From: Rhodospirillaceae bacterium
GTDB lineage: Bacteria > Pseudomonadota > Alphaproteobacteria > MPNO01 > UBA2964
Assembly: GCA_018660305.1 (NCBI GenBank)
Contig: JABJKO010000138.1
Span: 1-11,313 of the forward strand
Direction of reading: 5' to 3'
Length of the DNA: 11,313 nucleotides
The notes under the pieces are model-generated. The model searched no databases. It was not told where the DNA came from and saw nothing but the letters and a program-made list of their open reading frames with translations. Shown here one piece after another: positions 1 to 6,935 of the stretch. The stretch's first letter is position 1. Each line of letters starts with the position of its first letter. A program made the translations under genes and the position numbers.

Positions 1-166
1 GGATAATGGTCAGCCCTGGCACGTTGGTCGCGAAGTGCAGTTGACGGCCGTTCTCATCGTGGAACGCTTCTTCCGGTTCGATACCGGCGCGCGCCAACAA
101 AGGAAGGGCTTCTTTCAGAATGCGGCCCTTCGGGAGGGCCAGCACCAGTTCCTGCGTTTCAACCAA
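1..166 (-). CDS. hisG: ATP phosphoribosyltransferase HisG, N-terminal 55 codons (runs off the left edge)
   Basis: HisG catalyses the first step of histidine synthesis, joining ATP and PRPP to give phosphoribosyl-ATP in the cytoplasm. The visible N-terminus carries the family opening [18 protein letters not shown] (residues 7-24), then a stretch ending [11 protein letters not shown] that matches short-form HisG proteins of Rhodospirillales as I remember them. Short HisG works with HisZ, which is not in the window; calling this the short form is inference. An in-frame TAG at 188-190 limits the 5' end, and the only standard start codon between it and the conserved LALPKGR motif, apart from GTG at residue 8, is the TTG at 164-166. 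A GGAG (173-176) sits 6 nt before that TTG, so it is chosen. The gene follows the DUF2948 gene after a 68-bp gap. The C-terminal part is outside the window. Confidence 0.9.
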   Translation of the reverse strand, partial: MVETQELVLALPKGRILKEALPLLARAGIEPEEAFHDENGRQLHFATNVPGLTII

Positions 167-234
167 CGGAGTCTCCGGGACAAAGATCTATGGGCGTGGT
201 CCGCACGCCATATTCATTCGCTCTAATTACAGTT

Positions 235-681
235 TTAGTCGTCCAGCGGGTGGGTGGGCCGCCACTGGGTCGGCCATGGCTCATCAAGATCCTGAAGATG
301 GCACAGGATTTCGTCCACTTCCAGACGGATCACAATGCCCGCCGAAAAGAGGAGTTCGATGGCACCGTCATCGCTCTCGATGGCAAGCAGGGAGACGATC
401 TGGCCTTTTCGCTGCTGTACCAGGCCTTGTTGACGGACGGTGGTCACCCCATCGAAGCAGATACCGCAATGGACCCGCTCATAAATCGCGGTGCCTTCGG
501 CCGGCTCTGAACGGTCGGAATCCTCCCAGCGGAACCGGTTTGCAACGAAGACGAAGCGCTTTTCACCCGGCAAAAAGGTCATTTCCCTGATCGCAATGAC
601 GGCGTCCTGAAGGCAGGCGGACAAGACGCCCAGATCCTGCTTATCGGAAGCGAGCAGCTTGAGAAGCGATGGCACGCTCAT
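235..681 (-). CDS. DUF2948 family protein
   Basis: A 148-aa protein of the DUF2948 family, function unknown. The recognisable features are the N-terminal [20 protein letters not shown] block (residues 6-25), a central stretch [19 protein letters not shown] (residues 36-54), and a beta-rich, acidic remainder with no signal peptide or membrane segment, so it is probably cytoplasmic. In alphaproteobacteria this family commonly sits between murA and hisG or hisD, exactly as here. Its ATG at 679-681 overlaps the murA stop at 678-680 in an ATGA arrangement, pointing to translational coupling with murA. Family assignment rests on the sequence pattern and the synteny; the role, possibly linked to the envelope or to histidine genes only by position, is unknown. 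Confidence 0.85.
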   Translation of the reverse strand: MSVPSLLKLLASDKQDLGVLSACLQDAVIAIREMTFLPGEKRFVFVANRFRWEDSDRSEPAEGTAIYERVHCGICFDGVTTVRQQGLVQQRKGQIVSLLAIESDDGAIELLFSAGIVIRLEVDEILCHLQDLDEPWPTQWRPTHPLDD

Positions 682-1961
682 TCGTCGATCCGTTCGATAT
701 CGGCACCGCAGGCGGCGAGCTTTTGCTCGATGCGCTCATAGCCGCGATCGATGTGATAGACACGGCTCACCCAGGTTTCCCCTTCCGCCGCGAGACCGGC
801 GAGCACCAGCGAGGCAGACGCCCGCAGGTCGGTTGCCATCACCGGGGCGCCGGTCAATCCCTCGACCCCGCGGACCAGCGACGATGCGCCGTGCACGGTA
901 ACGTTGGCGCCCATGCGGGCCAGTTCCGGTATATGCATGAACCGGTTTTCGAAGATGGATTCGGTGATCATCGCGGCCCCGTCGGCGGTGCTCATCAGCG
1001 CCGTCATCTGGGCCTGCAGATCGGTGGGAAAGCCGGGGAACGGCTCGGTCATCACGTCGACGCCCCTGAGCCGCCTGCTGCTGCTGACCCGGAAGCCCTC
1101 GTCGGTATTTGTGATGGTGACGCCGGCATCGGACAGGGTGTCGATCACCGCCTGCATCAGATCGGCCCGTACCCCGACCAGTTCCAGATCGCCACCGGTG
1201 ATGGCGGCGGCCATGGCATAGGTGCCGGCCTCGATACGGTCGGGGATGACCACATGCTCGGCGCCATGCAGCCGGTCGACACCCTGCACCCGCAGCGTAT
1301 CGCTCCCGATTCCTTCAATTTTCGCACCCATGGCAATGAGGCAATGCGCCAGATCGGCGATCTCCGGCTCACGCGCCGCGTTCTCCAGGATCGAATCCCC
1401 TTTGGCGAGACAGGCCGCCATGAGGAGATTTTCCGTGGCGCCCACCGACACCGTCGGAAAGACGAAATGGCCGCCGGTCAATCCGTTGGGCGCCTTTGCC
1501 TCGATATAGCCGCCGGTGAGCTCAATTTCCGCGCCAAGCTGGCTCAGACCCTTGATGTGCAGATCCACCGGCCGTGTCCCGATGGCGCAGCCGCCGGGCA
1601 GCGAGACCCGCGCGTGTCCGCTGCGCGCCAGCAAGGGCCCCAGCACCACCACCGAGGCCCGCATCTGACGCACCAGATCATAGGGCGCTGTTGTATCGGT
1701 GATCTCGCCGGCCTGCAGGCTCAGCGAGCGGCCGGTATGGCCGCCATTGCCGTTTTCCCCGGCCATGCGGATATCGACACCATGGTGGGTCAGAAGATGC
1801 GCCATGGTGCTGATATCGGCCAGGTGCGGCAGATTGCTGAGAACCAGCGCATCTTCCGTCAGGAGACTGGCCGCCATCAACGGCAGGGCGGCATTCTTGG
1901 CGCCACTGATGACCACCTTGCCGACCAGGCGTTTTCCACCTCGAATGCGAATTCTGTCCAT
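678..1961 (-). CDS. murA: UDP-N-acetylglucosamine 1-carboxyvinyltransferase MurA
   Basis: MurA transfers enolpyruvate from PEP to UDP-GlcNAc, the first committed step of peptidoglycan synthesis, in the cytoplasm. The 427-aa length is normal (E. coli 419). Visible active-site elements are the N-terminal SGAKNAALP with Lys22 and Asn23, the loop [17 protein letters not shown] with the catalytic Cys125 (the fosfomycin target; not the Asp variant), FPTDLQAQ with Asp314, [12 protein letters not shown], and [11 protein letters not shown] with Arg406, matching E. coli Arg397. The start ATG at 1959-1961 is right for the family because [16 protein letters not shown] is the normal N-terminus; a weak AGG lies about 10 nt upstream. 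The gene is followed by the DUF2948 gene with a 4-bp overlap and preceded, after 145 bp, by a small charged protein gene. It appears intact. Confidence 0.97.
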   Translation of the reverse strand: MDRIRIRGGKRLVGKVVISGAKNAALPLMAASLLTEDALVLSNLPHLADISTMAHLLTHHGVDIRMAGENGNGGHTGRSLSLQAGEITDTTAPYDLVRQMRASVVVLGPLLARSGHARVSLPGGCAIGTRPVDLHIKGLSQLGAEIELTGGYIEAKAPNGLTGGHFVFPTVSVGATENLLMAACLAKGDSILENAAREPEIADLAHCLIAMGAKIEGIGSDTLRVQGVDRLHGAEHVVIPDRIEAGTYAMAAAITGGDLELVGVRADLMQAVIDTLSDAGVTITNTDEGFRVSSSRRLRGVDVMTEPFPGFPTDLQAQMTALMSTADGAAMITESIFENRFMHIPELARMGANVTVHGASSLVRGVEGLTGAPVMATDLRASASLVLAGLAAEGETWVSRVYHIDRGYERIEQKLAACGADIERIDE

Positions 1962-2029
1962 AAAGCCGACCTGCCGCTAACACCACAATGCACGGACCGC
2001 AACAGATGTGCGACCGCCGTAAAGGCCGC

Positions 2030-2035
2030 TTTATA
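2030..2035 (-). promoter_or_regulatory. possible -10 element upstream of murA
   Basis: On the minus strand the sequence TATAAA occurs 68 nt before the murA start, in an otherwise GC-rich 145-bp gap (1962-2106). It matches five of six bases of the sigma-70 -10 consensus. The hexamer 17 nt further upstream, TGGCAC, is a poor -35 match. Its position suits a promoter for murA, DUF2948 and hisG, but chance occurrence is quite possible and no start site can be fixed. Confidence 0.25.
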
Positions 2036-2106
2036 CGCGTGCCGGCCCCGGAGTGCCAGCTTTAGCATCTCCCCACAACGCTTTGTCACAGCGTGAAACT
2101 ACGGAC

Positions 2107-2283
2107 CTAAGCCTCGCTTTTTTCCGGATTTTCACCGCCATCGTCGCGGCCCCGCGACTGGGCCTTCCGCCGGGCCAGGTTGCGGCGTAACGCCTCGGCC
2201 TGCCGCGCGCGGCGCTCTTCCTGGCGCTCCACATGCCGGACGGTGGGCGCCTTGGGATCGTTTTTATCTCGATTATCCGTCAT
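2107..2283 (-). CDS. small highly charged protein, 58 aa, unknown function
   Basis: A short reading frame of 58 codons, below the usual 60-codon cut-off of ORF lists. It begins with ATG at 2281-2283 and ends with TAG at 2107-2109. The product opens MTDNRDKNDPKAPTVRH, continues into a dense Arg/Glu/Ala segment (residues about 18-44, including QEERRARQAEALRRNLARRK) predicted to be a single amphipathic helix, and ends in an acidic tail. Small Arg-rich proteins of this look lie near murA in related alphaproteobacteria, as far as I recall, which favours a real gene. There is no signal peptide or membrane segment. Upstream is GGGA about 4 nt from the ATG, a weak ribosome binding site. Function is unknown; nucleic-acid or ribosome binding would be a guess from composition. 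It lies 145 bp upstream of murA on the same strand. Confidence 0.65.
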   Translation of the reverse strand: MTDNRDKNDPKAPTVRHVERQEERRARQAEALRRNLARRKAQSRGRDDGGENPEKSEA

Positions 2284-2363
2284 GGGGTCCCGGCTGCCGG
2301 TTCAGGGAACAGGATAGCGGAGCGCCGCGACAATTTACATGGTCCGTTAAGGCATCAGCTTTA

Positions 2364-2392
2364 TTGCATGGCGGACTCAGAAGTGGCATTGT
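2364..2392 (+). promoter_or_regulatory. possible promoter of the tRNA-Thr gene
   Basis: A TTGCAT (2364-2369) and a CATTGT (2387-2392) are separated by 17 nt and end 18 nt before the first base of the tRNA. Each matches its sigma-70 consensus at only three or so bases, but spacing and distance are right for a tRNA promoter. The same 127-bp gap must also hold the start signals of the divergent small gene at 2107-2283. Confidence 0.3.
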
Positions 2393-2410
2393 GCCCGCCG
2401 CTCAAACAGC

Positions 2411-2485
2411 GCCGCCGTAGCTCAGGGGTAGAGCACTCCCTTGGTAAGGGAGGGGCCGGCAGTTCGATTCTGCCCGGCGGCACCA
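2411..2485 (+). tRNA. tRNA-Thr (anticodon GGT)
   Basis: A complete 75-nt cloverleaf can be folded by hand. Acceptor stem GCCGCCG (2411-2417) pairs perfectly with CGGCGGC (2475-2481), the D stem is GCTC/GAGC, the anticodon stem CTCCC/GGGAG encloses loop TTGGTAA (2441-2447) with anticodon GGT (2443-2445), and the T stem is GGCAG/CTGCC around TTCGATT. Discriminator A2482 and an encoded CCA (2483-2485) follow. GGT reads the threonine codons ACC and ACU. Six T residues come directly after CCA (2486-2491) and may help end transcription. It is the only plus-strand gene, standing between housekeeping genes and the catabolic cluster, and is convergent with the decarboxylase-like gene 72 bp away. Confidence 0.97.
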
Positions 2486-2557
2486 TTTTTTCCCGAATTT
2501 CAGCGTGTGAACTTCCATCAGGCGGCCCGGTTCCGAGGCTTGGTTGCAGCGAATTCC

Positions 2558-3487
2558 CTACCCATCCACCCAATCAGCGGCGCCGTCGACGAACAGCGGG
2601 TCTATGTCCGGCAGTTTGCTGATGAATTTCTGCTCGTGGAGATAGCGGATAAGGGTCTGGACGATTTCCCGGTTCTTAGGGGTCAGGCCAAAAGGGATGG
2701 GGTCTTCCGCCCTCTCATCGCCCCACGGGTTGAGATTGCCGCCTTCGTCGTAGAATTGTTTCTTGCTGGCGCAATAGGCCTCGAACAGGGCCTTCGGCGC
2801 ATGGGGAAATTTCGCCAGGGTGCTTTCGTGGATCACCACCGCATGGTTCAGCGGATAGATCCCGGTGCGCGCGAAATAATCACGCTCCGCCGCTTCGGTA
2901 TCGGGAAACAGGGGACGCAGTTGCCGGTCGGCTTCCGGTTTCTTGCCGTCCTGCACGCTGGGCGCCAGGATGGCATCGATGGCGCCATCGATCACCATCT
3001 GCTCCAGATCGCCGTCAACCGTCTTTACCGCCGCCTCATCGGGCGGCGTGAAGCGCTGTTCCGGACCGGCGACCCAGTTGAGATCGGTCCAGTGCAGATC
3101 ATATTCATCGATCATGGTGCCACGCCACCAGACCCCGGCTGTCTGGGTATATTCCCGCGCGCCGATGGTCTTGCCGCGCAATTGCGACGGGTGGGTCAGG
3201 TCGCTGTCGCGGCGCACATAGAGCGAGCCGTGGCGGAATGCCCGATTGAGAAACACCGGAATCGCCTGCATCCATTTGACACCGCGGTCGCGCATCAGCG
3301 TGTAGTTGGCCAGCGAAAATTCATTGACCTCGAAGGGCGTGTTATCCAGCACCGCCTTGAAGGCCTGGCCCGGCCCCACCGCGTTGTAACGAAGATCGAG
3401 CCCGTCCCGCTGACCGGTGACATGTTTGAAAAACGGATAGTTGTTTCCCACCATCTCGATGGTGTTACCGCTCGCTGATTGCGACAT
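2558..3487 (-). CDS. 4,5-dihydroxyphthalate decarboxylase-like protein (periplasmic-binding-protein fold, cytoplasmic)
   Basis: A 309-aa protein resembling 4,5-dihydroxyphthalate decarboxylase (Pht5), a family with a type 2 periplasmic-binding-protein fold often annotated as ABC-transporter substrate-binding protein. Shared blocks are AIPVFLNRAFRHGSLYV (75-91), REYTQTAGVWWRGTMIDEY (111-129) and YFARTGIYPLNHAVVI (204-219). There is no signal peptide and no transporter gene nearby, so an intracellular enzyme is more likely than a binding protein. The frame is open back to 3760, but that part would overlap the LLM gene heavily; ATG at 3485-3487 has an excellent GGGGAG 5 nt before it and gives the normal family N-terminus. 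It is the last gene of the operon, 25 bp after the LLM gene. The substrate is unknown; the adjacent CoA-pathway genes suggest a ring carboxylic acid, but that is inference. Confidence 0.8.
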   Translation of the reverse strand: MSQSASGNTIEMVGNNYPFFKHVTGQRDGLDLRYNAVGPGQAFKAVLDNTPFEVNEFSLANYTLMRDRGVKWMQAIPVFLNRAFRHGSLYVRRDSDLTHPSQLRGKTIGAREYTQTAGVWWRGTMIDEYDLHWTDLNWVAGPEQRFTPPDEAAVKTVDGDLEQMVIDGAIDAILAPSVQDGKKPEADRQLRPLFPDTEAAERDYFARTGIYPLNHAVVIHESTLAKFPHAPKALFEAYCASKKQFYDEGGNLNPWGDERAEDPIPFGLTPKNREIVQTLIRYLHEQKFISKLPDIDPLFVDGAADWVDG

Positions 3488-3512
3488 GGTGCTCCCCTTT
3501 AAATCGCCTGGT

Positions 3513-4454
3513 TCAGGCGAAATCCTCGCGCATGGCGGCCAGTGTTTCCATCTGGCGCTCATCGTCGCCACCGGTGAAACGCACGCAGATATGGCTGGCG
3601 CCGCCATCAACGAACTCGCGCAACCAGGCGGTGACGGACGCCTGGTCACCGGCATAGCAATATTGCTCCTCACGGACCGTCGCCGCCGGCCGCATGTAAT
3701 AGCTCTCCAGATAATGATCCAGCTCGCCATTGGCCATGAGGATGTCATCATTGACGGCAAGGGTCACATAGGCCGCACCGGTGATCTCGGAAGGATCGCG
3801 CCCCGCCTCTTTGGCATATTCCTTGAGGCGCACCCAACTGGCGGTCCAGTCCGCGCCGGTGCCGGGGCCTGACGGAAACCAGCCATCGAAATTGACCGCC
3901 GATCGTTTGAGCGCGGCCGGTACCCCGCCGCCGCTCCAGATCGCCGGCCCGCCCGGCGTAAAGGGCTCCGGCGCAAGTTCGCCGCCCTTGACCGTCCAGC
4001 GGCCTTCCCAATCGACCGGACCGCCGGCCCATAAAGCCCGGCAGAGGCGCATGCCTTCGAGCATGGTGCCGATGCGTTTCTCGAACGGTACCCCGGCGGC
4101 CACGAATTCGTCTCGGATGGCCGGCACGTCGCGTGCCGTGCCGACGCCCAGGATCAGCCGGCCATGGCTGATCTGATCGATGGTCGCCGCCTGGTGTGCA
4201 AGAAGCACCGGGTTGCGCAACATGGGCAGCAGCACCGCCGTCCCTATCTTGATATTCCTGGTGCGGGCCGCGATGGCGGCAAGCAGTGACAGAGGTTCGT
4301 GACGCGGTTTTGCGAGCAGGGAATCGCCGATCCAGACGGAATCCAGACCCACCTCCTCCGCCTTGTCGCCCAGCGTCAGAATCTGGTCGGTTTCATGCAC
4401 GCCAACCATGACACGTTCCCGCGTCGGCAACAGATATCCCAGACTCACAGCCAT
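3513..4454 (-). CDS. LLM-class (luciferase-like) flavin-dependent oxidoreductase
   Basis: A 313-aa member of the bacterial luciferase-like superfamily, TIM-barrel enzymes using reduced FMN or coenzyme F420 for monooxygenation or hydride transfer. Visible family features are the opening SLGYLLPTRE, AEEVGLDSVWIGDSLL (residues 32-47), the strand and loop IKIGTAVLLPMLRNPVLLAHQ (split here as residues 68-88), and DQISHGRLILGVGTARD (93-109), the typical GR-x-x-x-G-x-G stretch. The C-terminus has a long barrel closure ending MREDFA. The ATG at 4452-4454 is preceded by AAGGAC and is 18 bp after the MaoC stop. Sequence alone does not separate FMN from F420 use; in this catabolic setting oxygen insertion or desaturation of the pathway substrate is plausible. 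No flavin reductase partner is visible in the window. Confidence 0.9.
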   Translation of the reverse strand: MAVSLGYLLPTRERVMVGVHETDQILTLGDKAEEVGLDSVWIGDSLLAKPRHEPLSLLAAIAARTRNIKIGTAVLLPMLRNPVLLAHQAATIDQISHGRLILGVGTARDVPAIRDEFVAAGVPFEKRIGTMLEGMRLCRALWAGGPVDWEGRWTVKGGELAPEPFTPGGPAIWSGGGVPAALKRSAVNFDGWFPSGPGTGADWTASWVRLKEYAKEAGRDPSEITGAAYVTLAVNDDILMANGELDHYLESYYMRPAATVREEQYCYAGDQASVTAWLREFVDGGASHICVRFTGGDDERQMETLAAMREDFA

Positions 4455-4472
4455 TAATCTCGTCCTTTCTTA

Positions 4473-4940
4473 TTATTCCGCGGACGGGCGTCCCGCCATC
4501 ATACGCACCGCCTTATAGGTGATTACCATCTCGCCATCCTGGTTGATGATATCGTTTTTGGTGGTGACAATCCCGCGATTGCCCTTGCTGGTCTGGCGCA
4601 CCGCGATGACCTCCACCTCGGCATGCACCGTGTCACCGGCAAATACCGGTTTCAAGACCTTCTTCTCCACTTCCAGCAGCGCGAGCCCGGTGGTTTGCAT
4701 GGTCGATTGGCACAGCAACCCTTCGATGATGGTATAGGTCAGCGCCGCCGGCGAGACACGGCCGCCCATGACGCCGCCGCCATGATCGCCAAAGGAAAGA
4801 TCCGTAAACAGGGTCTCCACCATGCCCGTCACGCCGATGAAATTGACGATATCGGGCTCGGTGATGGTGCGGTTGAGAGTCTTGAATGTCTGCCCGACCT
4901 CGAGGTCGTCCCAATAAAAGCCAATACCGACTGTTTTCAT
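4473..4940 (-). CDS. MaoC-like hot-dog-fold protein with an altered catalytic motif
   Basis: A 155-aa protein with the layout of MaoC acyl dehydratases: an opening YWDDLEVGQTFKTLNRTITE (residues 9-28), the helix DIVNFIGVTG, a glycine-rich turn GGRVSPAALTYTIIEGLL, the strand LEVEKKVLKPVFAGDTVHAE (89-108), and a closing NQDGEMVITYKAVRM. Active MaoC/PhaJ hydratases carry G-D-x-N-P-x-H-x-D after the first helix, with Asp and His as the catalytic pair. Here the corresponding residues read G39-M-V-E-T-L-F-T-D47, so both catalytic positions are replaced (Met40, Phe45). Normal (R)-specific enoyl-CoA hydration is therefore doubtful; it may catalyse another reaction or bind a CoA thioester. The start overlaps the CoA-transferase stop by 4 bp (ATGA), with AAGGA 10 nt upstream, showing tight coupling. 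Confidence 0.85.
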   Translation of the reverse strand: MKTVGIGFYWDDLEVGQTFKTLNRTITEPDIVNFIGVTGMVETLFTDLSFGDHGGGVMGGRVSPAALTYTIIEGLLCQSTMQTTGLALLEVEKKVLKPVFAGDTVHAEVEVIAVRQTSKGNRGIVTTKNDIINQDGEMVITYKAVRMMAGRPSAE

Positions 4941-6142
4941 TTTTCCGTCTGTCCTTCGATGGCCGCGCCGGATTCCATCATTTTATCGATTTCGAGCCGG
5001 GTTAGGCCAGCTTCCAGCAGGATTTCCGCACTGTGTTTGCCGAAGCCGGGCTGCAGCTGGTCGATACCGGCCGGTGTACGGCTGTATTTGACCGGAATAT
5101 CCGGCATGACCACGCCGCCCTCGGAGGGGTGTTCCGCCTTTTTGAAGAAATCGATGGCGTTGAGATGCGGATCGTCTTCAAGCTCTTCCAACGTCGTGAT
5201 GGGACCGAAGGGTATTTCGAGCTTTTCCAGCACACCGGTCCATTGGGCGGTTGAGCGTGTCGCGACGCAATCGCTGGCGATCTTGTACAAGGCTTCGATG
5301 TTGTCGCTGCGATGCCCCAGCGTGTCGAAACGGGGATCGTTGTTCAGCTCGGGCCGCCCCACCTCAGTCCAGAAGCGCTGCCATTGAACATCCGTATAGA
5401 CCAGCATGCAGAGATAGCCATCAAGGGTCTTGTACGGCCGCCGCGACGGCGTGAGCACCCGGCTGTACCCCATCTCATCCACCGGCGGGTCGAACGCATG
5501 ACCGTAAATATGTTCGGTCAGGTTATAGGCCACCATGGTCTCGAACATGGGGATCTCGACGAACTGGCCCTTGCCCGACCGTTCACGCTCCACCAGCGCC
5601 GCCATCACCGAATAGGCGGTGACCAGGGCGCAGGTCTTGTCGGCCATGATGGTCGGCATATAGCGTGGCTCGCCCACCAGACGGGCCATGAGATCGACGC
5701 TGCCGCTCTGTCCCTGGATCACATCGTCATAGGCCGGTGCGCCGGCATAGGGGCCGTCGGAGCGGTAGCCGTGAATGCCGGCATAGACGATGCGTTCATT
5801 GCGGGCGAGCACCGCGGCATCGCTGAAACCGAGTTTGGCGATCTTCTGCGGCCGGATGGAATGGATAAACACATCGGCACTGTCCACCAGACGCCACAGG
5901 GCGTCCTGCGCCGCTTCCTGCTTCAGATCCAGGATGATCGAACGCTTGTTGCGGTTGAGCCCCATGAACAAAGCCGCCATGTCGGGCGACCGTCTTGGGC
6001 CGGTATAGCGGGTGGTGTCGCCGGCCGGCGCCTCGATCTTGATCACATCGGCGCCGAGATCGCCCATGATCTGGGTCGCCAGCGGACCCAGCACGACCGA
6101 ACTCAGATCGAGGACGCGTATGCCGTCGAGGGGTCCCGGCAT
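4937..6142 (-). CDS. class III CoA transferase (CaiB/BaiF family)
   Basis: A 401-aa member of the CaiB/BaiF family, which moves CoA between carboxylic acids through an aspartyl-CoA intermediate. Visible features are the N-terminal PLDGIRVLDLSSVVLGPLAT (residues 4-23), GADVIKIEAP, LNRNKRSIILDL (62-73), GYRSDGPYAGAPAYDDVIQG, and MADKTCAL with the expected catalytic Asp168. Length and domain order are normal, with the second domain at about 230-340. The ATG (6140-6142) directly follows the TAG of the BadI-like gene and the stop overlaps the MaoC gene by 4 bp, so it is in the middle of a coupled operon. It may activate the pathway acid with CoA taken from a product such as succinyl-CoA, replacing the CoA ligase AliA of the Rhodopseudomonas pathway. 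The acid used cannot be read from sequence. Confidence 0.93.
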   Translation of the reverse strand: MPGPLDGIRVLDLSSVVLGPLATQIMGDLGADVIKIEAPAGDTTRYTGPRRSPDMAALFMGLNRNKRSIILDLKQEAAQDALWRLVDSADVFIHSIRPQKIAKLGFSDAAVLARNERIVYAGIHGYRSDGPYAGAPAYDDVIQGQSGSVDLMARLVGEPRYMPTIMADKTCALVTAYSVMAALVERERSGKGQFVEIPMFETMVAYNLTEHIYGHAFDPPVDEMGYSRVLTPSRRPYKTLDGYLCMLVYTDVQWQRFWTEVGRPELNNDPRFDTLGHRSDNIEALYKIASDCVATRSTAQWTGVLEKLEIPFGPITTLEELEDDPHLNAIDFFKKAEHPSEGGVVMPDIPVKYSRTPAGIDQLQPGFGKHSAEILLEAGLTRLEIDKMMESGAAIEGQTEK

Positions 6143-6931
6143 CTATTGCCCGTCGCGTTTCTTGCGAAACTCGGGTTTGCGTTTTTCGCGGAACGCATCG
6201 CCGCCTTCCTTGGATTCATCGGTCTGGTAGAACAGCGACAGAGCCTCGAACCCCAGGGAGCCGATGGCCCGGATATTCTCGCTGTCGGCATTGAACGAGC
6301 GTTTGGCGATGGCGATGGCGGTGGGGCTCTTCTCCATGATCTCGGCGCACCAGCGCTCGATCTCCGCATCCAGCTCCTCGGCGGGCACCACGGCGTTGAC
6401 CAGCCCCATATCCAGCGCCTGCTGGGCCGTATATTGGCGGCACAGATACCAGATTTCGCGGGCCCGCTTCTCGCCCACCACCCGCGCCAGATAGGCCGTG
6501 CCCCAGCCGGGATCCACCGAGCCCACCTTGGGGCCGACCTGACCGAACTTGGCGCCCTCCGAGGCGATGGTGAAATCGCACAGAGTGGCCAGCACATTGC
6601 CGCCGCCGATGGCATAGCCCTGCACCCGGGCGATCACCGGTACCGGCACGTCACGGATGGCGCTGTGCACGTCTTCGATGGGCAGACCGATGGTGCCGCT
6701 GCCGCCGTAATCGCCGTCATGTTCCGATTGATCGCCGCCGGTGCAAAACGCCTTGTCGCCGGCGCCGCCCAGCACGATGACACCGATTTCCTTGTTCCAC
6801 CCGGCACGCTTTATGGCGTGGGTCAGCTCCTCGCAGGTCCGGGCGCGAAACGCGTTATAGACCTTTGGCCGGTTGATGGTAATCCACCCCGCCCCGTCGC
6901 GTTCTTCGTATAAAATGTCTTCATAGGTCAT
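6143..6931 (-). CDS. badI: BadI-like 2-ketocyclohexanecarboxyl-CoA hydrolase (crotonase superfamily)
   Basis: A 262-aa crotonase-fold enzyme of the MenB/BadI branch. BadI of Rhodopseudomonas palustris hydrolyses 2-ketocyclohexanecarboxyl-CoA to pimelyl-CoA, opening the ring in cyclohexanecarboxylate and anaerobic benzoate breakdown. Recalled BadI blocks are matched nearly word for word: AFCTGGDQSEHDGDYGGSGT (61-80), AIRDVPVPVIARVQGYAIGG (91-110), FGQVGPKVGSVDPGWGTAYL (129-148) and REIWYLCRQY (158-167). Oxyanion-hole glycines lie at 65-66 and 109-110, catalytic Asp at 140 in GSVD, and Tyr235 corresponds to the MenB C-terminal tyrosine. MenB itself has GSFDGGYG where this has GSVDPGWG, favouring BadI; no menaquinone genes are nearby. 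It starts 4 bp after the SDR stop, the badH-badI order seen in R. palustris. Other beta-keto ring acyl-CoAs could be the true substrate. Confidence 0.8.
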   Translation of the reverse strand: MTYEDILYEERDGAGWITINRPKVYNAFRARTCEELTHAIKRAGWNKEIGVIVLGGAGDKAFCTGGDQSEHDGDYGGSGTIGLPIEDVHSAIRDVPVPVIARVQGYAIGGGNVLATLCDFTIASEGAKFGQVGPKVGSVDPGWGTAYLARVVGEKRAREIWYLCRQYTAQQALDMGLVNAVVPAEELDAEIERWCAEIMEKSPTAIAIAKRSFNADSENIRAIGSLGFEALSLFYQTDESKEGGDAFREKRKPEFRKKRDGQ

Positions 6932-6935
6932 GAGA

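Noticed and set aside
188..217. Nine-codon mini frame (MNMACGPRP) just before hisG, as a possible attenuator leader peptide
   Set aside because: It has no histidine residues and no hairpin set or T run follows, so his-operon attenuation is not supported.
669..2096. 475-codon plus-strand open frame across murA
   Set aside because: It is antisense to an unmistakable murA; its product is low-complexity His/Arg/Gly-rich text without family features, as expected for the opposite strand of GC-rich coding DNA.
2031..2234. Minus-strand 67-aa frame overlapping the small charged gene in another frame
   Set aside because: It lacks the regular helical charge pattern, has no usable ribosome binding site and overlaps the better supported 58-aa frame.
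2361..2573. Minus-strand 70-aa frame over the tRNA with the segment PGRIELPAPPLPREC
   Set aside because: This is the familiar false protein obtained by translating the antisense of a tRNA gene.
2233..3478. Plus-strand frames reading through the tRNA and over the decarboxylase-like gene
   Set aside because: They include the tRNA itself and are antisense to a gene with recognisable family blocks and a strong ribosome binding site.
3488..3760. N-terminal extension of the decarboxylase-like protein to the ATG at 3760
   Set aside because: It would overlap the LLM gene by about 250 bp, and the extra residues look like a shifted frame of that gene; the ATG at 3487 has GGGGAG and the normal family start.
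5312..6913. 533-codon plus-strand open frame across the CoA transferase and badI-like genes
   Set aside because: It is longer than the genes it overlaps but spans two well-supported minus-strand genes and has shadow-type His/Gly/Arg-rich composition. No ribosome binding site or domain is seen.
6143..6931. MenB (dihydroxynaphthoyl-CoA synthase) as the identity of the crotonase gene
   Set aside because: The active-site loop follows BadI (GSVDPGWG), the insert wording GGDQSEHDG is BadI-like, and no menaquinone genes accompany it; an SDR of the BadH type does.
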